Positions 1 through 8,430 of a stretch of 18,483 bases of DNA are shown here, piece after piece. The DNA is taken from the NCBI GenBank assembly GCA_016712375.1, contig JADJRE010000016.1, positions 1-18,483 on the forward strand. The letters are read 5' to 3'. The position numbers were made by a program, and so were the translations under genes. The stretch is from Rhodospirillales bacterium (GTDB lineage Bacteria > Pseudomonadota > Alphaproteobacteria > Rhodospirillales > Defluviicoccaceae). Numbering within the stretch: the first letter of the stretch is position 1; every line of letters begins with the position of its first letter. The notes under the pieces were generated by a model, which had not been told where the DNA came from, made no database searches, and worked only from the letters and a program-made list of their open reading frames with translations.

Positions 1-278
1 CTAAGAGAGAACGCCGGGGGCTTCGACCGGGCGGCGTGGTTCTCAGCTGCGGCGGCAAACCCCTTTGAAACAACGTGTTTTTCCGCCTGGCGGATCGGCG
101 TGGAGAGGCTTCCGGGCGGGGAGACTGGCGGAGGGAAGCGAGCCCGAACGCAACCGTCTCCGTTTTTCTTGTTTGATTTCAATGCACTATTCAAAATGTC
201 GTCTGCCTGCGCCGCGTCGACGCCCCGTGCCAGATTGGAAAACGGCCGAGGCGCCAGCCCGAAGCATTCCTGCTTGCA
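1..278. other. Gene-free stretch downstream of the helicase gene
   Basis: No reading frame here resembles a protein I recognise, and the overlapping open frames on both strands look like high-GC chance frames. A noticeably AT-richer patch lies at about 165-200 within otherwise GC-rich DNA and could be a promoter region, but I could not identify -35/-10 elements with confidence. Confidence 0.4.
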
Positions 279-313
279 GGAGCCGTCGGCTCCAAGGATC
301 GCCCGCGGCGATC
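279..313 (-). terminator. Tandem hairpins at the 3' end of the helicase gene
   Basis: Two perfect stem-loops lie side by side. Positions 297-313 form a 7-bp stem (GATCGCC/GGCGATC) with a 3-base loop that overlaps the helicase stop codon at 312-314. Positions 279-293 form a 6-bp stem (GGAGCC/GGCTCC) with a 3-base loop. No T-run follows on the minus strand, so these are only candidate terminators or transcript-end stabilisers; intrinsic termination is not proven. Confidence 0.35.
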
Positions 314-2531
314 AGCTCCGCAGCAGATCGAGCAGGGCTTCCTCGCTCAACCGCCCGCTGACCTCGGCGCCCTCGAGGATGTCCGCCGCGAGGTCGCGCT
401 TGTCCTGATGAAGCTGCAGGATCTTTTGTTCGATGCTGTTCTCGACGATCAGCCGGTAGACGGTGACCGGTCGTTGCTGGCCGATTCGGTGCGCCCGATC
501 CGAGGCTTGGTCCTCCACGGCCGGGTTCCACCAGGGATCGAGGTGGATCACATAGTCGGCCGCGGTGAGGTTCAATCCGAGCCCGCCGGCGCGCAGGCTG
601 ATCAGAAACACCGCGCCCTCGCCGGCCGGGAACGCCGCCACGCCGCGTTCCCGCTCTTTCGAAGGCGTACCACCATCCAGATACTGGTAGCGGATGGCGA
701 GGGCGTCGAGGGCCGCCCGCACGCGAGCGAGCTGGCCGACGAACTGGCTGAACACCAGCGCCTTGTGGTGGTTGCGGATCAACTCCTGCACCAGACCCAG
801 GAAAACGCCGAGCTTCGCGCCCGGCAGCGCCGAGTTCGGGTCCACCAGACCGGGATGGCAGCAGGACCGGCGCAACCGCGTGATCTCGGCGAGGATATGG
901 ATCCGGCGCTGTCCGGGTGCGGCCTGGTCGAGCACCTCGAGCGACTCCAGCGCCTTCCGCCGCAAAGCCTCGTAGAAGGCGCGCTCGTCCTCGGCCAGGT
1001 CGACCTCGATCGTCACTTCAGTGCGCGGCGGCAGCTCGGTCAGAACCGCGCTTTTCGTCCGTCGCAGGATGAAGGGTCGGATCAGCGCGCGCAGCGCATC
1101 ACGCGCGGCGCTGTCGCGATCGCGCTCGATCGGCGTGACGAAACGACGCTGGAAGGACTCTCGCGAGCTGAGCAGGCCCGGGTTGACGACGTTGAACAGG
1201 CTCCATAGCTCGTCGAGGTAGTTCTCGATGGGCGTGCCGGTCAGCGCCACCCTGAACGCCGCCTGCAGCCGCTGGCTGGCCTGCGCCCGGCGGGTCTCGG
1301 CGTTCTTGATTGCCTGCGCTTCGTCGAGAACCACCATCTGCCAGGACACCGCCGCCAGCCGGTCGGCCTCCTGGTGCAGCAGGCCGTAGCTGGTGACCAT
1401 CACGTCCATCGCGCCGAGGCCGGCAACCAGGTCTGCCCGGTCGTCGGCTCCGGCGGCGAAGCGGTGCGTCCGCAGCGTCGGCGCGAAGCGCGCCAGCTCG
1501 GCCTCCCAGTTGTGGCAGACGGAGGTCGGCGCCACCACCAGGCACGGACCCTTTGCCGCCTGCTCCAGCATCGCCGCGATCGCCTGTACCGTCTTGCCGA
1601 GCCCCATGTCATCGGCCAGACATGCGCCCGCGCCCCAATGCGCCAGCCGCGACAGCCAGGCGAAGCCATCGACCTGATAGTCGCGTAGTTCCGCCTGCAG
1701 CGTCGACGGCACGACCGGCGTGTGCTCGCCCGCCGCCCGGATGCGCGTGGCCAGCGCCCGCCAGTGCTGGTCCGCCTCGACCGTGCCGGCGTCCTCGACC
1801 AGGTCCTGCACCGCGACCGAGCCGAATGCCGACAACCGCCGGCCGTCACGATCGGTCTCCGAGACGGTCCGCAGCCGTTCGAGCTGCTTGCGGAACGCCG
1901 TGGTCAGCGTGATGAAGCGGCCGTCATCGAGCGGGATGAACCGTCCGGGGGTCCGGCCCAGGCGCTCCAGCAGATCCGTCATGTCGAGGATCAGGTCCTC
2001 GTCGATCGCGACCGCGCCCGTCAGGTGGAACCAGTCGCGAGCCCGGCTCAGCTTCAGCGACAGCCGCCCGGTCGGGATCGGCCCGGTCCCCCGTAACGGC
2101 TTGCCTTCGGGCCACTCGATGCCGCCCGGCTGGCCGCACGCCTGCAGCTCCAGCAGCAGGTCCAGGCAGGACTCGGGCTCGTCGATCAGCCATTCGTGGC
2201 CGTCGCCACCGAGCCGTTGCAGCGTCGGGCAGGCCGTGATCAACGCCGTTGCCGCCGCGCGTTCGCCATCGAGGTCACGGTTGGCGCGCTGCCGGCGGCC
2301 GCTGACCATCGCCAGAACCGACCGGCCCCCCTGGCCTGCGAGATAGGGTGGCCCCGCATCGCCGAACGGCCGCACCAGCAACGCGACATCGAGGCCCTGC
2401 TCCAGGCCCGGACCGAGCGGCCTGAGCCGGATCACGGGCATGGTCGAGCCGTCGCACGCCGGCAGCTCGAGCGCATCGATCTCGGCGCGGGTCGGCAGCG
2501 CCGGGTCCTGCGCGCGCACCAGCGCCACCAC
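312..2531 (-). CDS. SNF2-family DEAD/DEAH helicase, C-terminal motor portion
   Basis: This is the ATP-driven motor of a Swi2/Snf2 (RapA/HepA-like) DNA translocase. Visible motifs in order: Walker A in DDMGLGKT (about 1595-1620), the DEAQ box in LDEAQAIKN (about 1310-1335), motif III LTGTPIEN, and in the second RecA lobe motif VI DRAHRIGQQRP (about 460-505). The protein ends LLDLLRS. The frame opens at a GTG at 2531, but that is not a credible gene start: the upstream frame (2541-3600) flows into it through an apparent one-base insertion in the GC-rich run near 2541-2552, joining GGLKVP to ARERVVALV. The whole gene would run 4415 to 312, about 1,366 residues after correction. Such proteins remodel protein-nucleic acid complexes; the specific role here is unknown. 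Confidence 0.9.
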   Translation of the reverse strand: MVALVRAQDPALPTRAEIDALELPACDGSTMPVIRLRPLGPGLEQGLDVALLVRPFGDAGPPYLAGQGGRSVLAMVSGRRQRANRDLDGERAAATALITACPTLQRLGGDGHEWLIDEPESCLDLLLELQACGQPGGIEWPEGKPLRGTGPIPTGRLSLKLSRARDWFHLTGAVAIDEDLILDMTDLLERLGRTPGRFIPLDDGRFITLTTAFRKQLERLRTVSETDRDGRRLSAFGSVAVQDLVEDAGTVEADQHWRALATRIRAAGEHTPVVPSTLQAELRDYQVDGFAWLSRLAHWGAGACLADDMGLGKTVQAIAAMLEQAAKGPCLVVAPTSVCHNWEAELARFAPTLRTHRFAAGADDRADLVAGLGAMDVMVTSYGLLHQEADRLAAVSWQMVVLDEAQAIKNAETRRAQASQRLQAAFRVALTGTPIENYLDELWSLFNVVNPGLLSSRESFQRRFVTPIERDRDSAARDALRALIRPFILRRTKSAVLTELPPRTEVTIEVDLAEDERAFYEALRRKALESLEVLDQAAPGQRRIHILAEITRLRRSCCHPGLVDPNSALPGAKLGVFLGLVQELIRNHHKALVFSQFVGQLARVRAALDALAIRYQYLDGGTPSKERERGVAAFPAGEGAVFLISLRAGGLGLNLTAADYVIHLDPWWNPAVEDQASDRAHRIGQQRPVTVYRLIVENSIEQKILQLHQDKRDLAADILEGAEVSGRLSEEALLDLLRS

Positions 2532-2540
2532 CCGCTCTCG

Positions 2541-3600
2541 CGCCGCGCGGCACCTTCAGTCCGCCCTTGCCGAGGATCTCCTGAACCGCCAGGACCCGCG
2601 GCGAGACGTCGACGACGCGAAAGCGGGACGGCGTCTCGGCCTCGAGGAAGACCGCCGGCGCATCTGATTGGTGCGACAGCGAGATCCCGAAGCCGCCGCC
2701 CCGTTCGCTGACGATCAGCTCGACGGGGCACGACACCAGCTCGAGCGCCTGCAGGCGCCGACGGCTGTCGAACACGACCGGATGGCCGACCAGCGCCAGC
2801 AGCGTCTTGTAGGGATCGAATTCGTAACGCTCTTCATCGTGCCACCCGTAGGTCTCCTTGTGGATGGTCCGCAGCACGCGGCGATCGTGATCGCTCAGGT
2901 AGGAGAGCCGCGGGTCCTGCTCGAACAGCCGCTTCATCGCGACGGCGCGGCCGTCGCTCCAGCCGTCCCGGCCCTTCGCCGACTGCTCCAGCACGTCGAG
3001 CGAACAGGTTTCCGGGTCGACGAACCAGGCCAGCCGCTTCGCCTTGCGCGCCGCTGGCTGCGCCGCCGGGCGCGACCCGCTTCCCTGCAGGAAGGCCGCC
3101 AGGCTGTCGAGTGACCGCTCCCACGGCAGGCGAACCTCGACGATGCCGGCGAACGCGACAACTGCACCGTCGTCGCCCGCCGCGCGCACAAACGCCAGGT
3201 AATGGGTCGGATCGGCGGCGAGGCCTGCCAACACCTCGGCGTAGATGCGGGCGACCAGCGGCAGATCCGTCTCGATCCGCTCGAAGCGCTCGACGGTATC
3301 GGGCACGTGCTTGCGCGCGTTCGTGGCGTCGATCAGATACTCGGCCAGCGCGACGCAAGCGGCAGAGACCGGCTCGACCGGCATGGCGGCGCGCAGCCTT
3401 CGGAGAAGTTCGCGCGCCTTGGCGTCCTGACCCTGCACCAGCCACAGCAGCCCCTGAATGGCGGCGAGGCCGCCAATGAAGGGCGTATCCTCACGCGACG
3501 CAGCATCGAGCGCGGCCTGGATCTCGGCGTGCAGGGCGACATCGCCCGCGCGCAGCAGCGCCATAAGGAAAAACAGGCCGTGGCTGCCACCGAGGAACAC
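2541..3600 (-). CDS. SNF2 helicase, middle segment (frameshifted)
   Basis: This is the central part of the same large helicase. It begins with helical, TPR-like sequence (GLFFLMALLRAGDVALHAEI) and continues into the pre-motor region. The upstream frame joins it at a CCC run at 3600-3602: removing one base joins HKRK to VFLGGSHGL smoothly. At the lower end, the frame is lost near 2541-2552 and coding continues in the motor frame. No catalytic motifs of its own are visible. The reading is continuous and free of stops in the correct phase, so I treat it as part of one gene, not as a separate protein. Confidence 0.7.
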
Positions 3601-4415
3601 CCTTCCGCTTGTGCACGTGCTGGCGATAAAGCTTCAGTGCCTCGCGGTAGTGTTCGATCGCCTCGGCGTTGCGGCCGGCGAGGAACTCCAGCGTACCGAG
3701 GAGCGCCCGACGCTCATGATCGGCCAGTTCGCCGCCGTCGGCGATCCTTTTGCGGACGCAGACCAGCCTGCCGGTCAGAACATCGAGGTCGAGCAGGTTC
3801 CGATCGATGGCGGCGTGGGCGGGATCGTTCCGCCGCTCGCGGTAGTGGTTGAGCAACAGGGCGAAGTCGGGCTCGGACGTGCCGGTGGTCAGCATCCCCG
3901 CCAGCTTGACTGCAAAGATGCCGTGCTGGATCGGCGCGACCCGGCTGATCAGCCAGTCGAGCTCGATCGGGGTCCGCAGAAACCAGGTTTCCAGCAGATG
4001 CGCTCCTGCGGCGGGCCCGCAGTCCCTGGCGTAGAGGTCGAGCCGGCGCCGATACTCCGCCTCGTCATTGCCATAGATGGCGAGCCGCAGGCGGCGCGCG
4101 GCGTCCTCGTCGGTCTGCAGGCCAGTTGTAACCGTACGCGCGCGGAGAAACGTCCGGGAACGTCGAGCGGACGGCGGCAATCAGGCACGCCGCGTCGGGA
4201 TCGCTGGCCGCATCGGCCGCCACCGGGTGAAGCAGTTCCTTGGGGCAGGTGAAGACGTCGTCGAGCAGCCCCTCTTTCCGCAGCTCGTCCAGCACCTCGT
4301 TGACGGACTTGACCGTCCAGGGCTTAGCGTCCGCGGCGCGTCTGCGGGTGGCCACCAGTGCCGCGACGAAGGCAGTCTTGTTGGTCGCCGACCGGATCAG
4401 CGCCTTCAGCCGCAT
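3601..4415 (-). CDS. SNF2 helicase, N-terminal segment (frameshifted)
   Basis: This is the N-terminal part of the helicase. It starts MRLKALIRSATNKT at 4415, contains winged-helix-like sequence (VNEVLDELRKEGLLDDVF), and changes frame near 4120-4122. There an extra base in the GGCC stretch separates YGYNW from LQTDEDAARR. It then runs as helical repeats (EAIEHYREALKLYRQHV) to 3601. The start is uncertain: open frame continues above 4415 with plausible protein sequence (RYQSLPPTKKLF) but reaches the leucine-dehydrogenase fragment without a good start codon. The true 5' end may therefore have been lost at a rearrangement junction near 4440-4475. Confidence 0.65.
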
Positions 4416-4471
4416 GAACAACTTTTTCGTCGGCGGCAGGCTCTGGTAACGCGTCCCTGATGGCCGAGTAA

Positions 4472-5150
4472 ACCGGGTACGTAGCCGGTATTCTCGACCG
4501 GCAAGCGGCGGACGGCAGCATCCGCAACGGCGATCCGTCGCCGGCAACCGCCTTCGGCACCTTCGTCGGCATGCGTGCCGCCGTCCGGCACAGGTTCGGC
4601 CGGGACGATCTGGGCGGCTTGCGCATCGCCATCCAGGGCATCGGCAGCATCGGCTACCAGCTTGCCCGGCTGCTTCATCAGGCCAGCGCCGAGCTCTGGG
4701 TGACCGACATCTACCGCGACCAACTCGCCCGGGCCGTCGATGCCTTCGGCGCCACCGCCGTCGCGCCCGACGAGATCTACGGCCTCGACGTCGACGTCGA
4801 CGTCTTCGCGCCATGCGCCATGGGCGCAATTCTGAACGACGTGACGATCCCGCACCTTCGAGCCCGCGTCGTCGCCGGCGCCGCCAACAATCAGCTCTCG
4901 GAAGCCCGTCACGGCACCGCCCTGATGGAACGCGGCATCCTCTACGCTCCCGACTATGTCATCAATGCCGGTGGGATCATCGATGTCTGGTACGAACGAC
5001 GGGGGAGGTTCGACCGGGACGCCATGCTCCGGCACATCGAGGGCATCGGCGGCACGCTGAGCGAGATCTTCGCCCGCGCCCGCGCCGGCGGTCTTCCGCA
5101 AGACAGAGACCTCGGCGGCGGCCCGCCCCGGCCGCGCCGCTGCAGCGTAG
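4472..5150 (+). pseudogene. Leucine/Glu/Phe/Val dehydrogenase, 5'-truncated fragment
   Basis: This is the C-terminal, NAD-binding part of a leucine-dehydrogenase-type amino-acid dehydrogenase, which oxidatively deaminates branched-chain amino acids. Evidence: GDPSPATAFGTF, the Rossmann motif IQGIGSIGYQLARLL (about 4625-4670), DVFAPCAMGA, VAGAANNQL and YAPDYVINAGGII, all family hallmarks. The N-terminal substrate domain with the catalytic lysine (about 140 residues) is missing. A TAA at 4469-4471 precedes the homologous part, and the helicase 5' end lies immediately beyond, head to head. A 6-bp tandem repeat near 4790 (GACGTC) adds an extra DV pair to the protein. Near 5098-5104 the frame probably shifts; in the corrected frame it ends at a TAG at 5148-5150. 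Non-functional as it stands. Confidence 0.8.
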
Positions 5151-5190
5151 AGCATGAGGAGCGACATCACCGGCCTCGCCCCACCGTGGC

Positions 5191-5207
5191 GTGTGCCGTG
5201 GGCACGC
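5191..5207 (+). terminator. Weak hairpin after the dehydrogenase fragment
   Basis: A 7-bp stem including one G-T pair (core GTGCC/GGCAC, 3-base loop) lies about 40 bases after the likely stop of the dehydrogenase fragment. No T-run follows directly. It may be an old terminator of that gene. Confidence 0.25.
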
Positions 5208-5274
5208 TGTAGGGTTTACAACCCCTTGGTTCAAAAGGATGAGTACATTTTCTGCCCTGAGGGTGTCGACTGTT

Positions 5275-5282
5275 TTCCGCGT
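5275..5282. repeat. Target-site duplication, left copy (TTCCGCGT)
   Basis: This 8-bp sequence directly abuts the left inverted repeat of the IS1595-type element and is repeated exactly at 6320-6327 directly after the right inverted repeat. Eight bases is the duplication length known for IS1595-family insertions. Confidence 0.9.
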
Positions 5283-5306
5283 AATGGGTATCCCCTTCAC
5301 TGACCT
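5283..5306. repeat. Left terminal inverted repeat of the IS1595 element
   Basis: This 24-bp terminal repeat begins AATGGGTATCC and is perfectly complementary to 6296-6319. The transposase stop codon (5305-5307 on the minus strand) overlaps its inner end. Confidence 0.93.
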
Positions 5307-6271
5307 ATCTGGCCTTGTCCGTATGAGCAGCGCCGATGATCGTGTGATATGGCGCCGGTCCGACAGCGACCGCTTGTTGGGCGAGTCTGTGGAAGAGCAA
5401 CCCGCGGGCTTGTGATCGGCGGCGGTTGAATCGGAAGGTGAATTCGTCGAGGTAGTAGTCGAGCTGCTGGTGCTGGATGCCGCCCTGATGGGTTCCCATC
5501 AGCCATCGCTTGAGGAGGGAGGCGACGTTGTGAACGCGCGGCATGACCTCGTGAGCCGGATCGCGACCGCCGCTGATGACGGTGACCTGATGCTGGTAGC
5601 CGGCCGCCGCCAGCTCGGAATAGCCGCTCCATCCATCGGTGTGGACCACCGACCCCAGGCACCACGGCGCCCTGGACGAAGGGGAGCAGGCTGTCCGCGG
5701 ACACGTCCTTGACCCGTCGCAGGCGGATGCGGCCGATGCCGCGACCACTCTTCTCGGCCGCCACCGCAACAATAGCCTTGGTCTCGGTTTGCCGGCCCCG
5801 TTTGCCCTCTTCCGGGCCACCGACGTAGGTTTCATCGACCTCGATGGCGCCGGCGAGGCAATCGCGGCCAGGCCGGACCATCGCCCGACGCAGCTTGTGG
5901 AGCCAGGTCCAGGCCGTCTCGTAGCTGCCGAGCCCGAGCACCCGCTGCAGGCCCAGGGCGCTGACGCCGTTCTTCTGACTGGTGACGAACCACATCGCCA
6001 GGAACCACATCCGCAACGGCTTGCGCGTGTCCTGAAACACCGTGCCGGCCGTCAGCGATGTGCGCCCACGACAACTCCGGCACCGCAGCAGCCCATCCGA
6101 CATCGTCCACGGCTCCCCGACCACGCCGCAGTGAGGGCAGGCAAAACCATCCGGCCAACGCAGCCGCCGGATATACTCACGGCATCCCGCGTCGCTGCGG
6201 AACCACGCGTCCATCTCCTGGAACGTCCGTGGGTAATCGACCCCACGGACCGGATGGTTGGTGCCGTCCAT
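5305..6271 (-). CDS. IS1595-family (ISXO2-like) transposase, frameshifted
   Basis: This is a DDE-type transposase that cuts and joins the element's ends. The N-terminus has a zinc ribbon (CPHCG followed by CRSCRGRTSLTAGTVF), then a helical region (MWFLAMWFVTSQKNGVSAL) and the ISXO2-like catalytic core. Likely catalytic acids are in EVDETYVGG and VVHTDGWSGY, with a late acidic residue in LDEFTFRFNRR. The frame breaks at a CCCC run (5653-5656 on the plus strand); one base fewer joins GAVVPG to SVVHTDGW. After correction it is about 321 residues, the usual family length, ending HTDKAR. As sequenced, the protein would lose the second catalytic region. Start ATG at 6271, MDGTNHPV. Confidence 0.88.
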
Positions 6272-6295
6272 CCGCTCACGCTACCATCTCCCAAA

Positions 6296-6319
6296 AGGTC
6301 AGTGAAGGGGATACCCATT
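6296..6319. repeat. Right terminal inverted repeat of the IS1595 element
   Basis: This is the exact reverse complement of 5283-5306 over 24 bases and lies just upstream of the transposase start at 6271. Confidence 0.93.
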
Positions 6320-6327
6320 TTCCGCGT
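6320..6327. repeat. Target-site duplication, right copy (TTCCGCGT)
   Basis: Exact second copy of the 8 bases at 5275-5282, immediately outside the right inverted repeat. Confidence 0.9.
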
Positions 6328-6419
6328 TACCTGCCTGAATGCCCTTCCCGAACTCTCGGGCGCGCGAGCGCCCGCTCTCTTGTTATGCGCGGCGGCCGTC
6401 CCTCCTGGCGCCGGGCGTC

Positions 6420-6508
6420 CTAGAACGAGGATCGTGCCACGCCCCAGATCGCACAGACCCGGCGCACGCCGTAGGTCCAGCCGGTCGAAGGCGACGTCGC
6501 GTGACCAT
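6420..6508 (-). pseudogene. IS3-like transposase OrfB, N-terminal remnant
   Basis: Directly after the OrfA stop, overlapping it as TGATG, lies a short stretch reading SPSTGWTYGVRRVCAIWGVA. This resembles the beginning of the OrfB partner that often follows this kind of HTH OrfA. It needs one frame correction after MVT and ends at a TAG (6420-6422). Beyond that the similarity fades, and the IS1595 insertion lies at 6319. The remaining integrase core is absent, so this is a dead remnant. Confidence 0.5.
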
Positions 6509-6915
6509 CAGCGCGACCTTCTGCGGACCGAAGGGCCGCGCTTCTCCAGCCGCGCGCGCAACAGCTCGTTCTCCGTGCTCAACGCGCCGATGCCGCGATG
6601 CGCCTCGGCGAGTTCGCGCTCCTGCGGATCAAAGTCACGCTCGCGCAGTCCCGCGTCGATCCCGGCGAGCCCGCGTCGCCGCCACTCCTCCAGCTTGTAG
6701 ACCGGCAGGCCGAGCCGCCGCGACAAGCCTTCTACCGACTCGCCCTGCATCAGCCGCAGCACCACGTCGCGCTCGCGGGAAAGGCTCCACCGCTGACCGG
6801 GCGCCAATGCGGTGACTGGCCCCCTCGTCCCGGGCTGTGGACTTCGTGGACGAGCGCCGCTCGCCCTCGCTGACCACAGCCCCAACAGCCACATCCGTCT
6901 CGATCGCTTTGTCCA
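6508..6915 (-). pseudogene. IS3-like OrfA (helix-turn-helix transposase subunit), frameshifted
   Basis: This is a DNA-binding transposase subunit: an HTH region (RDVVLRLMQGESVEGLSRRL, then LPVYKLEEWRRRGLAGIDAG) followed by a C-terminal coiled-coil-like segment (IGALSTENELLRARLEKRG), the usual OrfA layout. The best start is the ATG at 6915 (MDKAIETDVAV), preceded by GAGGAG on the minus strand. That frame joins the HTH frame only after dropping one G from a five-G run near 6830. Upstream, 6949-6980 reads on the minus strand as CCCGGTTTCTGTGGACACC, similar to ends of IS elements of this type, so the element's left end may lie there. Its right half is missing. Confidence 0.6.
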
Positions 6916-7227
6916 TCCTTCTGCTCCTCGCGGTTCCTGATCCGACAATGTGGTGTCCACAGAAACCGGGTGCGGCTGAACGACAACCGGCATCGAACAA
7001 CCAATCTGGGTTCAGAGCCCACTCCCTCGACATTTCGCTAATATCAGCATAGGTGCGGAGGGAGTATCTTGCTGCCCGTAACGATTCCCCCAACTCGCCG
7101 GCGGAAGCCGGTTTGTGACCTGCGACCAGACCAGCAACAAGATCGGCCCGCGTCGGCGCCGTATTGTTTCCGATTGCGGGCGAATATGCCAGAAAGGTGC
7201 CACATCGCCGCGGGAGGCAATTAGCCG
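6916..7227. other. Gene-poor spacer between IS remnant and response regulator
   Basis: I see no convincing gene here. It contains the probable end of the IS3-like element (about 6949-6980) and an 8-bp inverted repeat, ACTCCCTC at 7021-7028 and GAGGGAGT at 7058-7065, separated by 29 relatively AT-rich bases. The repeat could be an operator or promoter-flanking structure for the response regulator, but nothing further supports that. A GGGAGG at 7212-7217 is the likely ribosome binding site for the regulator. Confidence 0.4.
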
Positions 7228-7892
7228 ATGATGACGGTGATGATTGCCGACGGTCATCCCCTGTTCCGCGAAGCCCTTTGCGAAGTGATCAGGAGCATGG
7301 ACGCCGACCATCGGATATACGAAGCGAGCACACTCGAACAGGCGCGTCAACTCGCCGCCGCCGGCGGACCCTCGGGCGCCTGGGGTGATACCCGCTTGGC
7401 GCTGGACATCATTCTCCTCGAACTGCGGCTGCCAGGATCGGTCGGCTTCTCCGCTATCGCCGAGCTGCGCAATGCCGCGTCCGACGTACCGATCGTCGTC
7501 GTCTCGGCCGCGACCGCGCGCCCGATCGTCCGCAACTCCATCAGCTATGGTGCCAGCGGCTTCATTCCGAAGTCGTTTTCGGCGAGCGAAATCAGCGCCG
7601 CGGTGCGCCGCGTGTTGAATGGAGAGCTGTTCTTGCCGAACGAGGCGATTACCGGCTCTCTCAGCGGCCACGATCCACCGGGAAATCTGCACGACCGAGT
7701 AGCGACGTTGACGCCGCGCCAACTGAAGGGATTCGGGCTGGTCGCCAAAGGTAAATCCAACAAAGAGATCGCTTCGACCTCGGCATCAAGGTATCAACGG
7801 TAAAGGCGCATGTCACCGGGATCCTCCGCAAGCTTCACGTTTTCAGCCGAACCCAAGCGTTGATCGCCGCGCGGGAACTGAAAAATCCTTGA
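7228..7892 (+). CDS. NarL/LuxR-type response regulator, atypical receiver, frameshifted
   Basis: This is a two-domain transcription regulator: receiver (residues about 1-125) and LuxR-type HTH. The start MMTVMIADGHPLFREAL is typical of NarL-type receivers and is preceded by GGGAGG. The expected phosphoacceptor aspartate (usual form LLDLRLPG) is glutamate here, E65 in LLELRLPG, and the usual paired acids near residue 8 read DG. The conserved lysine is present in GFIPKS. The HTH begins LTPRQLKGFGLVAKGKSNKEIA, then the frame breaks near 7774-7775, where one base seems to be missing; it continues DLGIKVSTVKAHVTGILRKL to a TGA at 7890-7892. Corrected length is about 221 residues. It lies upstream of the alcohol dehydrogenase operon and could regulate it (inference from position only). 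Confidence 0.82.
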
Positions 7893-7916
7893 ACTGGAGG
7901 CTCGGAGTACGGCCGG

Positions 7917-8219
7917 CTACTCGTTCAGTCGGCCGTGCCCGTACGAGTTTCTGCATTTCCCGACAGCGCCGGTCGGGCCGCTCGTCGCGGATGCGTCGAC
8001 GTCAGAGGGCCTCTCGTGGCGCAGGACGGAGGCCGTGACCTGGGCGTCCCGGTGGTCGTCCTCGGCGCAGGCGGGCGGGAAGCGGTCGCGGAAGCGGTCG
8101 AGTTGTGTCCGGTCGATCGCAAGGACGGCGATGCCGTGATCCATCAGTGCGTCGGCCGTTCTTCCCGGGCGCCCGCCGGCACGGGGGCGAAGGGCGGCTC
8201 TCGGCCGGCCCGAAGCCAT
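7917..8219 (-). pseudogene. IS110-family transposase fragment
   Basis: The minus-strand frame contains ALMDHGIAVLAIDRTQLDRF followed by RDRFPPACAEDDHRDAQV. This closely resembles the N-terminal DEDD (RuvC-like) domain of IS110 transposases, including the acidic EDDHRDA motif. The preceding N-terminal part is scrambled across frames and the C-terminal serine-containing domain is absent: after VLRHERP the sequence becomes unrelated. It is a relic between the response regulator and the alcohol dehydrogenase operon. No intact ends were found. Confidence 0.6.
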
Positions 8220-8374
8220 CTTCCACTCGGAAACCCGCCGCGCGAAGGGTACCCGAGTCGACCACCCCCGACGGAGGTCGAACGACCAAAGTCGAGCGGA
8301 TCACCAACCAACACCCGTGACATCATGCGCTCGGTCCGAACGGCCGCAAAGGCCGAAACAGAACAACTTCCGAT

Positions 8375-8397
8375 TTGAAATCCGCCGTGGATTTCGA
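8375..8397 (+). promoter_or_regulatory. Inverted repeat upstream of mno
   Basis: GAAATCC (8377-8383) and GGATTTC (8389-8395) are perfect inverted arms with a 5-base spacer. They extend by one G-T and one A-T pair to 8375 and 8397. It ends 33 bases before the mno start codon. It could be a dimeric regulator's operator (for example for the LuxR-type regulator upstream) or an mRNA leader hairpin. Confidence 0.4.
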
Positions 8398-8414
8398 GAA
8401 TGCGCGAAGAAACC

Positions 8415-8422
8415 GAGGAGGG
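8415..8422 (+). promoter_or_regulatory. Ribosome binding site deciding the mno start
   Basis: GAGGAGGG lies 8 bases before the ATG at 8431. This supports that start over in-frame starts further upstream (8317), whose added N-terminus has no resemblance to the family. Confidence 0.8.
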
Positions 8423-8430
8423 CGAACGTT

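Larger units (their letters stand above)
5283..6319 (-). mobile_element. IS1595-family insertion sequence, 1,037 bp, complete ends
   Basis: This is an insertion sequence bounded by perfect 24-bp inverted repeats (5283-5306 and 6296-6319) and flanked by an exact 8-bp target duplication, TTCCGCGT. It carries one transposase gene on the minus strand whose stop codon lies inside the left repeat. The intact ends and duplication indicate a simple, relatively recent insertion. The target lay beside an older IS3-like remnant, so elements are nested or clustered here. The transposase carries an apparent one-base insertion, so current mobility is uncertain unless that is a sequencing error. Confidence 0.92.
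8220..8430 (+). promoter_or_regulatory. Probable leader/promoter region of the mno operon
   Basis: Together with the IS110 relic, this fills the 538-base gap between the regulator and mno. There is no convincing gene. It should hold the operon promoter, although I could not assign -35/-10 boxes. Notable structures are the inverted repeat at 8375-8397 and a 5-bp hairpin, CGGCC/GGCCG, at 8341-8355. Confidence 0.35.

Noticed and set aside
4406..5170. Minus-strand open frame over the dehydrogenase fragment
   Set aside because: It is the antisense of the conserved Rossmann domain. The plus-strand reading explains the sequence.
5210..5245. tRNA-like T-loop string GGTTCAAAAGG as a possible tRNA or attachment site
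   Set aside because: No acceptor, anticodon or D-arm pairing could be built around it, and no integrase gene is nearby.
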